Source of the DNA: Channa striata
Taxonomy: Eukaryota > Chordata > Actinopteri > Anabantiformes > Channidae
DNA length: 64,000 nt
NCBI GenBank assembly: GCA_033026295.1
Contig: CM065189.1
Location: 3,377,851-3,441,850 of the forward strand
Direction of reading: 5' to 3'
Shown here: piece after piece, positions 39,701 to 49,562 of the stretch
Position numbering within the stretch: the first letter of the stretch is position 1
Layout: each line of letters opens with the position of its first letter
The notes under the pieces: generated by a model
Databases searched by the model: none
Told to the model about the DNA's origin: nothing
What the model saw: only the letters and a program-made list of their open reading frames with translations
Made by a program: the position numbers and the translations under genes

Positions 39701-42700
39701 AATGTATCTAATTCCAGCATTCTTTTATGCTCGAAATCGCCTATTCTCAGTGAGGAAATGCTGTTTTGAAGCAAAGCTTGTAATTAACAATTTCTGCACC
39801 AGACTCAAATAAAACTGTGTCTGCCTTCTTATTTAGCCTAAATGCACCCAGGAGAGACAGAAATATGCTTGTGGGATGTTTCCCTAAAAGACAGTAAATG
39901 TATGTAATTCCCACATCCTTTTATGCTTGCAATCGCCTTTTCTCAGCGAGGAAAAGCTGTTTTAAAGCCAAGCTTGTATTTAACAATTTCTTCACCAAAC
40001 TCAAATAAAACTGTGTCTGCCTTCTTATTTAGCCTAAATCCGCTCAGGAGAGACTGAATAAAAGCTTGTGGGATGTTTCCTTGTGAGACAGTAAATGTAT
40101 GTAATTCCAGCATCCTTTTATACTCGAAATCGCCTTTTCTCAGCGAGGAAATGCTGTTTTAGAACTAAAGCTTGTATTTAACAATTTCTTCACCAAACTC
40201 AAATAAAACTGTGTCTGCCTTCTTATTTAGCCTAAATACCCTCAGGAGACACTGAAAAAAAGTTTGTGGAATGTTTCCTTAAAAGACAGTAAATGTATGT
40301 AATTCCAGCATCCTTTTATGCTCGAAATCGCCTATTCTCAGCGAGATAATGCTGTTTTACAGCAAAGCTTGTGTTTAACAATTTCTGCACCAAACTCAAA
40401 TAAAACTGTGTCTGCCTTCTTATTTAGCCTAAATACACTCAGGAGAGACTGAAAATAAGCTTGTGGGATGTTTCCTTAAAAGACAGTAATTTTATGTAAT
40501 TCCAGCATCCAACAGTTTCTGAACCAAACTCAAATAAAACTGTGTCTGCCTTCTTATTTAGCCTAAATACCCTCAGGAGAGACTGAAAATAAGCTTGTGG
40601 AATGTTTCCTTATAAGACAGTAAATGTATGTAATTCCAGCATTCTTTTATGCTCGAAATCGCCTATTCTCAGCGAGGAAATGATGTTTTGAAGCAAAGCT
40701 TGTAATTAACAATTTGTGCACCAAACTCAAATAAAACTGTGTCTGCCTTCTTATTTAGCCTAAATTCAGCCACTCAGGAGAGACTGAAAATAAGCTTGTG
40801 TGATGTTTCCTTATAAGACAGTAAATGTATGTAATTCCAGCATCCTTTTATGTTCGCAAAGGCCTTTTCTCAGCGAGGAAATGCTGTTTTAAACCCAAGC
40901 TTGTATTTAACGATTTCTTCACCAAACTCAAATAAAACTGTGTCTGCCTTCTTATTTAGCCTAAATACACTCAAGAGAGAATCAAAATAAGCTTGTGGGA
41001 TGTTACCTTAAAAGACAGTAAATGTATGTAATTCCAGCATCCTTTTATGCTCGAAATCGCCTATTCTCAGCCAGGAAATGCTGTTTTAAAGCAAAGATTG
41101 TATTTAACAATTTCTGCACCAAACTCAAATAAAACTGTGTCTGCCTTCTTATTTAGCCTAAATACACTCAGGAGAGACTCAAAATAAGCTTGTGTCATGT
41201 TTCCTTATAAGACAGTAAATTTATGTAATTCCAGCATCTTTTTTGTTCGCAAAGGCCTTTTCTCAGCGAGGAAATGCTGTTTTAAACCACAGCTTGTATT
41301 TAACGATTTCTTCACCAAACTCAAATAAAACAGTTCCTGCCTTCTTATTTAGCCTAAATACACTCAGGAGAGACTGAAAAAAAAGTTTGTGGGATGTTTC
41401 CTTAAAATACAGTAATTTCCAGCATCCTTTTATGCTCGCAATCGCCTTTTTCTCAGCGAGGAAATGCTGTTTTAAAGCCAAGCTTGTATTTAACAATTTC
41501 TGCACCAGACTCAAATAAAACTGTGTCTGCCTTCTTATTTAGCCTAAATACAATCAATAGAGACTGAAAATAAGCTTGTGGGATGTTTCCTTAAGAGACA
41601 GTTATTCCAGCATCCTTTTATGCTCACAATCGCCTTTTCTCAGCGAGGAAATGCTGTTCTAGAACTAAAGTTTGTATATAACAATTTCTGCACCAAACTC
41701 AAATAAAACTGTGTCTGCCTTCTTATTTAGCCTAAATACACTCAGGAGAGACTGAATAAAAGCTTGTGGGATGTTTCCTTAAAATACATTAATTCCAGCA
41801 TCCTTTTATGATCGCAAACGCCTTTTCTCGGCGAGAAAAATGCTTTTTTGGAGCCAAGCTTGTATTTAACAATTTCTGCACCAAACTGAAATAAAACTGT
41901 GTCTTCCTCCTTCTTTAGCCTAAATACACCGAGGAGAGACTGAAAACAAGCTTGTGGGACGTTTCCTTAAAAGAAAGTAATTCCAGCATCCTTTTATGCT
42001 CGAAATCGCCTATTCTCAGCGAGGAAATGCATTTCTAGAGCTAAAACTTGTATTTAACACTTTCTGCACCAATGTCAAATAAAACTGTGTCTGCCTTCTT
42101 ATTTAGCCTAAATACACTCAGGAGAAACTGAATAAAAGCTTGTGAGATGTTTCCTTAAAAGACAGTAATTCCAGCATAATTTTATGCTCGCAATCGGCTT
42201 TTCTCAGGGAGGAAATGCTGTTTTGTAGCTAAGCTTGTATTTATCAATTTCTGCACCAAACTCAAATAAAACTGTGTCTGCCTTCTTATTTAGCCTAAAT
42301 ACACTCAGGAGAGACTAAAAATAAGCTTGTGGAATGTTTCCATAAAGACAGTAAATGCATGTAATTCCAGCGTCCTTTTATGCTCGCAATCGCCTTTTCT
42401 CAGCGAGAAAATGCAGTTTTGGTATTCTGCTTGTATTTAACAATTTCTGCACCAAACTCAAACAAAACTGTGTCTGCCTTCTTATTTAGCCTATATACAC
42501 TCAGGAGAGACTGAAAATATGCTTGTGGGATGTTTCCTTAAAAGACAGTAATTGTATGTAATTCCAGCATCCAACAATTTCTGCACCAAACTCAAATAAA
42601 ACTGTGTCTGCCTTCTTATTTAGCCTAAATACACTCAGGAGAGACTGAAAATAAGCTTGTGGGATGTTTCCTTAAAAGACTGTAATTCCAGCATCCTTTT

Positions 42701-43235
42701 ATGCTCTCAATCGCCTTTTCTCAGCGAGAAAAATGCTGTTTTGGAGCAAAGCTTGTATTTAACAATTTCTGCACCAAACTCAAATAAAACTGTGTCTTCC
42801 TTCTTATTTAGCCTAAATACACTCAGGAGAGACTGGAAATAAGCTTGTGGGATGTTTCCTTAAAAGACAGTAAATGTATGTAAATACAGCATCCTTTTAT
42901 GCTCGATATCGCCTTTTCTCAGCGAGTAAAAGTTTTTAGGAAGCAAAGCTTGTATTTAACAATTTCTGCACCAGACTCAAATAAAACTGTGTCTGCCTTC
43001 TTATTTAGCCTAAATACACTCAGGAGAGACTGAAAACAAGCTTGTGGGATGTTTCCTTATAAGACAGTAATTTCCAGCATCCTATTATGTTCGCAATCGC
43101 CTTTTCTCAGCGAGGAAATGCAGTTTTGGTGTTCTGCTTGTATTTAACAATTTCTGCACCAAACTCAAACAAAACTGTGTCTGCCTTCTTAAGCCTAACT
43201 AAACTCAGGCGAGCATTGAAATCAGCTTGTGAGAG
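33724..43235 (+). repeat. Right arm of the satellite, inverted relative to the left arm
   Basis: The same monomer on the opposite strand, with the order GCTCGCAATCGCC, TCAGCGAGGAAATGCTG, AAGCTTGTATTTAACAATTTC, CAAATAAAACTG, TTAGCCTAAATACACTCAGG, then GTGGGATGTTTCC. Period is 187 bp where the spacer reads ACAGTTATTCCAGCATCC (starts at 36355, 36542 and 36729) and about 195 bp where it reads ACAGTAAATGTATGTAAATACAGC. Copies are more diverged from each other than in the left arm, and several are truncated (for example near 39530, 40510 and 42570). The array decays and ends about 43235. Recurrent 60-75 codon frames are by-products of the monomer. Confidence 0.96.
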
Positions 43236-43275
43236 TTTTCTTTAAACCCCATTCAGCCGTTCCACAGAACAGCTG

Positions 43276-43620
43276 ATGACAATAGTTCTACAGATGGTTG
43301 ATATAATCACTAAATTCCACCGAAACGTAACAAATAACTGTCTGCCTCCACAGGTTTACACTGGCCTTGTACAAATTAATACAAATACTTGTTTTCGTGA
43401 CAATTACTTATGCAAACTTAAAATGCACCTATCTGATGTCTTAGATGATTTAATTGGTGATGTACATGTATTAGCTATTTGTTTACCTAACTTACTAAGA
43501 CACAGCATGACTGCAGGAAAAGCTATCATTGGTTCATACAAATGTCAACGCACTACATATGCCATATGGATAAAGGTTGCAACAAAAGTCTATCAAGAAG
43601 TTGTAGCAAGAATTCCATAG
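43276..43620 (+). CDS. Unidentified 114-residue ORF beside the satellite end
   Basis: Starts with ATG 40 bp past the last satellite fragment and ends with TAG. The predicted product is soluble-looking and of ordinary composition (mixed Leu/Ile/Val, Lys, Asp, four Cys), with no signal peptide, membrane segment or low-complexity run. I recognise no domain. It could be a fragment of an old mobile element, an exon of an unannotated gene (a pyrimidine-rich CCTCCACAG acceptor-like sequence lies inside it at about 43346-43354), or chance. It is the longest ATG-started frame of non-repetitive composition outside hand2. Confidence 0.25.
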   Translation: MTIVLQMVDIITKFHRNVTNNCLPPQVYTGLVQINTNTCFRDNYLCKLKMHLSDVLDDLIGDVHVLAICLPNLLRHSMTAGKAIIGSYKCQRTTYAIWIKVATKVYQEVVARIP

Positions 43621-44901
43621 TTCCATAGTCTATTGGTCCATTTCCAATTGGACCCTATGACGTGTGAGAGGGAGACACTATGAGACCAACAGAGGTATTT
43701 AAGTTTTGGTTTCATTACAGAGCCAACTAGGTAGACGTAGAACTTCCTCTGGCCCCAACAACTTCTCCTGGGTCAATAAGCAATCTGTCTATTGTAAGTA
43801 AGTCACTCTGTCAGTAAGATAAAGAGACAGTGTGGGACTCTGCTCAGTGTAAATAGAGATATAAAACAAAAGTTGTGGCTGGTGAATCCAAAATTGTAGA
43901 ATGAGCATGGACAAACAGACTGGCAAGAAACAGGCACTGTCAAACAGCAGTAATGGTAAAGAGTGTGTTTCATACAATAGCAATGTATATGAAAGGCTTA
44001 CATAATCAAAATATTACATTGTCAAAGTATTTTCTACAGATTATGACGAGTTAATTTAGAAGAATACTTCCTAGACATAGAAGGGTTTTACGCATCTGCC
44101 AGATATTATATGAAAAAGATGAAAAAATGAACAAGAAATATATTCAGATTAAAAGGACCCAAAATAAATCACAAATTAGTATAGCTGTCTAGAAATCCAC
44201 CGATTTACACTATTAAAATGATTGGTTGTTTTTAACATTACTTAAAATACCTCACTCACTGTAGATATTTTTAAAGTGTGTGGTTATAAAAATATAAATA
44301 AGACTTAAATGCATTTATGTTATGTTTTTATAAGGAACACACCTAAGAGCTTCAGCAGAATAGGAAGGTGAACTGTCTTTAAACCACATTACTATACATC
44401 ACCACACCTATTATTGCCCTGCAGATGGACATCATGGAATTGGAGAGAAAGAGTCGACAGGAAATTTAGGATACACTAAAAACCTTAAATTAAAAAAAAT
44501 AGTTTAGCCAACCCAGTGGACAACAACATGCATGATGCATTGGTCAGGTCTGGAATCCAGAACATCTCAGGGATAGATGATCCCTCTTTCTTTTTCTTTG
44601 GTCTAGAGAAAACACATGTATAGATGTAATCCCTCCTACTACCACTTGTCTAATGTCGCAGATGAACTAACAATCAAACAGAAGCGGAGCCAATGAATTT
44701 TACTTCTGTCTTTTCAGCAGAAAGTATGAGGAGAATGGCACACTGTTTGAGGGGTTGGGTAGTGTACTGCCTCATGTCTCTGATGAGACCAACTCTCACC
44801 GGAAGTGGCCTCCATCAGTGTTAGTTGTCTGTTACTCTTCAGAGCATGCAGAGCCCCTGGCATAGATTAGTGTTTAAATTTACAAAGCCTTCAGCAATAT
44901 T
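43621..44901. other. Intergenic, AT-rich, no gene seen
   Basis: No coding signal. 43640-43800 has features loosely like an LTR (TATTTAAG, then a CAATAAGC-like motif) but no matching partner. The rest is unique-looking AT-rich DNA. Confidence 0.5.
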
Positions 44902-45122
44902 CTTAAAGGTGGTCGTCCACCAACCCTACAGTTGTTAATTTGATCCCCAGCACCAGTCACATGTCGAAGCGTCCTTGAGCAAGAAACTGAACCCCTGCAT
45001 AGCAGCTCCCTCATCGGTGTAAAAAATGTGTGTGTGATTGTGAGTGCGAATGGGTAAATAAGAAGCAGTGTAAAGTGCTTTGGGTACCAAAGGGTGATGG
45101 TAACTAGCTATAGTCCTGCTGT
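44902..45122 (+). mobile_element. tRNA-headed SINE-like repeat (degenerate copy)
   Basis: Reads GTCGTCCACCAACC, then TTTGATCCCCAGCACC (a degraded B-box region), then ACATGTCGAAGCGTCCTTGAG, CAAGAAACTGAACCCC, and a body ending GTGTAAAGTGCTTTGGGTACC. This is a common teleost interspersed family with a tRNA-like head and the hallmark CATGTCGAAGTGTCCTTGAG segment. The copy is mutated and nonautonomous. Related copies lie near 59898 and 62448. Family placement is from memory of the motif order, not a database search. Confidence 0.7.
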
Positions 45123-46918
45123 GTCAGGTTCTGAATACAGCCGAATAATTGATTACCCCATGTAAGGACTAATTCTTAAAGAATCTGTAAGGAAAAAATA
45201 ATTTTTAAACTTTGCTTTTTAGACTTACTGCAACAGCTGACACATTTTAGGACTGTGATCCAAATGTTTTACATTGTTGCTTCAAAACTGTGTAAATCTC
45301 AATAACACCTTTTAGAATCAGCTCAAATACCACCTCGAGCCTCAACCAAAAAAGGTTACAAAAAGGTTATTCAAAGCTTATTCAAATATGACAGAGAAAT
45401 GAAGAGGAGGAGAAGGGAAGTGAGAAAGAATAGAATTAAAATTGAATTGCAAAAGCAGCGATATTGGAACAAATTCTCAACAATAAATCAAAAAAACTTG
45501 TGTGACTTTGCAGCTCAAGACAGGATTAATGACCAGACTACCCTGTTGCAGTATGTGAGTAGAAACCTTAATCTCTTCTCAAATTGTGAATGATCTTTAG
45601 TTTGCTCTTTTTAGTTTTTGGACTGAAGCTATACACATGGGAACAGTTGTAAATCTTGTGAAGCTCATCAATAGTTTTGCAGGGGCTGTTTGGAAGTTCC
45701 AAATTCACAAGCTGAGCCATTTAAGATATGTTTCCCCTAAATTAACTTGTTTTGGAGGTGATGACAGTGTTTCAACTCAACCTTTTAATATGGCACACAA
45801 ACAAAATCCATAGTGTGATCACATTCTCTATAACATTAAATACTTTACAGAATATGTTGTGCTCTTTTTGCCTCCATCATCATCAATAAATATAAGATTA
45901 CAATTTCCTTTAAAATCCATACATGCTTATGTCATGGCACTATACCTTCACTAAGCTTTACAAATAAAAGAGTATGCTTCAGATCAATACCAATTCCTTC
46001 TCTTCTCTAAACAACATGTCATGTTCTTAGAGATGCATACTTGCACTATCTGCTTTTATTCATACTACAAATGGTATGAGTACAAGCATTCCACACATCC
46101 TCACTACTGAACTGTAACCAAAAGCAAGAAGGGCAGCTTTTTTGTTGTATTTTACTGAAGAACATGAAAAAAACAGTAAATGCATTGCATGAACAGTGCC
46201 AATGATGTTAAAATAAAAATACACACACATGCAAATGTTGAGATCCACACTTGAAATATGCCATTAGAAAATAACACTTGAACATCTAGTTACTACTCTT
46301 AAATCTCTCTTCAGCTTGAAATTGAACATGATACTGTTCAACCAAAAGTAAGAAACCAGACCAAATTTCATCAGTAACCATGTAATCAGGTGGTGGTTTA
46401 TTAGATCACAACACTGTTTACAGCCCACATTAAGTAATATTTAGTCTCCCACCAAATGTTTAGATCACAACATTGACACTGTGTCATCACCATAACATTA
46501 CAATATTTACAACTCAAAGTTGTAAAGAAAAGAGCGACAGAAAGAGTGAAGCTGTCATAGGCTACACATTGGCTTGTCAAGTATTAAAATGCTCAGATGT
46601 CAGTCAACAGAATGTTTTTTATGGTCTTCTAGTGGCTACATTGCACAAAAATATACAAACTAAAATAAGGACCATGTAATGTGCCTGTATTTTTTGGAAC
46701 CAAAAAAAAGATTTTTCCTATATGAGTTAGGACCTTTTGGTGAATTGAAAGCAAATCTGAAGGCCTGTTTGAGGGTTAGGGTAACAATTTGAGTAATATG
46801 AAGGTTTGGCATTTAGTTTTGATAGTTAGGTTCAGAGTAAGGGGCTTTAAAATAAATGATGTCAATACAAACCAATGTGTGTGTGTTTGTGTATAAGAGA
46901 ATGTGGGTGGATGGGGTC
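45123..46918. other. Intergenic, no gene recognised
   Basis: AT-rich unique-looking DNA. A Lys/Arg-rich frame at 45399-45593 has no recognisable domain and is probably chance. Confidence 0.5.
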
Positions 46919-46950
46919 CAGAGAGAGAGAGAAGAAACAGAGAGAAGGGT

Positions 46951-47020
<70 letters not shown>

Positions 47021-47032
47021 AGAGATGGTTTT
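46919..47032. repeat. (GA)n microsatellite
   Basis: An uninterrupted GA run covers about 46954-47013, with imperfect GA flanks. Open frames on both strands through it encode only Arg-Glu or Ser-Leu repeats and are not genes. Confidence 0.95.
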
Positions 47033-48244
47033 GGTTTTCTAATCTCCAGCTTTTTCTGTTTTCTCTTGCACAGGAAGAGGGTCTCAGGCCCACTGATGTG
47101 ATATAACACTCTTGCAATTTTAAAAGCTATTCAAGTGCTCAGTGGTGACAATATGCACATCTCCTAGAACATAAGGTAGAACACAATCCCTACACCAATG
47201 ACCACCTATTTCATTAGACAAGCTTTAGAATGGGTTAAACGAAACAGATACAGATGAAAAGGCAGTGGAGACAAAGGTAAAGAATAAGGAAAATCATTTT
47301 TAATATTATGTTGGTTACTAATCCCATTAGAGACTAAAACAAATACATATATATTTTTTTTAATGTCTGTTTTGGGGATGATTTAGCTTATTTATCTGTG
47401 CCATAGACTGTCACTGTTGTCTGAAAAATAGGCAATTAAAAAAATTACGAGTGGTAGTTTGTCTATAAACAGCGTCAAAGACTAAGAACGCCCATCACTG
47501 AAGAGCAGCTCTTGTAAGGCACTGCGCATGCATGTATTTCTCTTGGCAAGCCTGTTGCGTTACATATAGATCTGAAATACCTCTTTAACACCAAAAAATT
47601 TAATCATTGTTGGACAACAGGAGAAGTCTATAGCGCATACGGTTAAACTAAATTAAGTTGTGGTTTCTCATAAACGCAATTTATTTTTGGTTTTAGTTTC
47701 TCAACGGGAACGTCAGCACAGACAATCACCAGACTTTACAATATTTTTAAATTAGCTTTGCACTGACATCATATATTTTGCCCTGTAGGGATATTATGAC
47801 GATAATCCAGAATATTCGATTTGGTAAAATCGTTAATACAAGTACTATAAAAATTAAACTTTAAAATTAAAGAATGATTATAAAAGTGATTGAGCTAGTT
47901 TCAGATTCAAACGTTACCGGGTGTGAATCAGGTCTCTCCTTTACTTACAAACAGTAGTCTACCAACTGCTTTTTACGGGTAACGTCTTAGGACATTTTGG
48001 GAAAATATTCTAGCCGAAGGACCAATGAGAAGCAAAGCAGTAATCTGTCATTGTTGTTGTGTGTCAACATAGCAAGGTAAACGCAGCTATACAAGCTTAT
48101 AAATTGTCCGGTGTTTTGGGGGAAGTTAACAACTTCAAGGTCCAGAAAGATGATGGATTGCTGCAATCACAGGTCATCGGATAGGGTCGTTACTGTCCCG
48201 TCGCTGTCTCGGAGGAGGGAAAGGATGGTATTAACTGAGACGCT
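47033..48244 (-). other. Probable hand2 3'UTR and downstream flank
   Basis: AT-rich sequence directly 3' of the hand2 stop codon on the minus strand. The first AATAAA on that strand after the stop is at 47680-47685, giving a plausible 3'UTR of about 0.55-0.6 kb. Nothing else coding is visible. Confidence 0.4.
47680..47685 (-). terminator. Candidate hand2 polyadenylation signal
   Basis: AATAAA on the minus strand, the first one after the stop codon, about 560 nt downstream. An ATTAAA-like site follows near 47600. Transcript data would be needed to choose between them. Confidence 0.3.
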
Positions 48245-48370
48245 CTATTGTTTTAGTTCCAGAGCCCAGACATGTTGAGGCCACCCTGTTCTTCCTTTAC
48301 TTTTCTTATCTCCGGCTGTTGAGGTGGACGACGTTGAGGATGATGATGAAGTTGTCTTAGGGATTTCCGC
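48245..48370 (-). CDS. hand2: hand2 coding exon 2 (residues 206-246 and stop)
   Basis: Found by translating the minus strand downstream of the exon 1 donor. The acceptor TTGTATGCAG precedes GCGGAAATC in phase 0, so the join reads REA-AEIPK, equivalent to KEL-NEILK in other HAND2 proteins. A Ser/Thr run (TTSSSSSTSSTST) precedes the conserved DKKSKGRTGWPQHVW and the terminal ALELKQ, then TAG. It is too short to stand out as an independent ORF. Confidence 0.95.
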   Translation of the reverse strand, partial: AEIPKTTSSSSSTSSTSTAGDKKSKGRTGWPQHVWALELKQ

Positions 48371-49232
48371 CTGCATACAAGTGACATTTATTGTTAATCA
48401 TATTATGTAGCTATGTTAGCCAGCATTTTACTTCAAAAATTGAAACAGGTAAAGAAAAATATATATTTTTTTGTTTTTGTAACCGATAACATTAAAAAAA
48501 TAAAAATAAATAGACAGAAAACCAGGAATAGGCATTGTAGGCTTTACTGTATAATTCATAAAAAAGTTAAAATATGACAAAATGTTTAATATTATATTCT
48601 AATAATACGGAGTACCATAAAAATCATACTGTTTACGTCAAAAAAGTACAAAATTCATCGTATGTCCGCATGATGTTTTGACACCATGCACTTGTTAAAC
48701 ATGGGTGGTGAAAATGCTGCCTTATAGTTGTATCGCTTTCCTTCTAGAATAAATCCAGGTGTCGTGGACCTTTTTGCGGTAATGCTTCAGAACACATCAG
48801 ACTTATAAAGATCCGTTGAACGTTGAGTCCTTTAAAACTCGAGTATACAAGGCATAAACTATTTTTACAAAAATAATCAGTATTAACTAGTTGTTTTGTA
48901 AAGTGTGTATCTATGGAACACATTTTCTATGAAATAAAAAATGGGAATTCAACGTAGTATTTGTGGATTAAAGGGAAGCATCTTTTAATCGTATATTTAA
49001 ATATTAAGATGCAACTACAATGTATTAGCCTATGTGCTTAGCTCACTTTATTCGTTACCCCTTATTGCCACATTATCTTATTTTATCATTAGATATTTTT
49101 TGATCCTGCGTAGGCATGTAGGCCTATGGTACACCTTGTTGTAGTTATTTATTAACATTTTTGCACAAATGCACACTATAGCAATCACGTTTGACAACAG
49201 CATTCCAATACGAACTATTGCTACTGCTACTA

Positions 49233-49291
<59 letters not shown>

Positions 49292-49486
49292 TAATAAGTT
49301 TATTCGTTACCCCTTATTGCCACATTATCTTATTTTATCATTAGATTTTTTTTATCCTGCATAGCATATAGGCCTATGGTACACCTTGTTGTTTTACAGT
49401 TATTTATTAACATTTTGCACTAATGCACACTATAGCAATCCCGTTTCACAACAGCGGTCCAATACACACTATTGCTACTGCTACTA

Positions 49487-49562
<76 letters not shown>

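Noticed and set aside
33872..42842. Recurring 60-83 codon frames in the right arm, with similar frames on minus in the left arm (16808-17005)
   Set aside because: They translate the monomer in one frame that happens to have few stops. Monomer lengths such as 187 bp are not multiples of three, so the frame is lost at each repeat. No domain is recognisable.
1..43235. CRISPR-like or bacterial repeat array
   Set aside because: The whole 187-199 bp unit repeats with no unique spacers, and the context is vertebrate.
43640..43800. Possible solo LTR
   Set aside because: TATTTAAG and CAATAAGC-like motifs are present, but there is no clear TG...CA ends, target-site duplication or second copy in the window.
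46776..47117. Open frames on both strands across the GA tract
   Set aside because: They encode only dipeptide repeats from a microsatellite.
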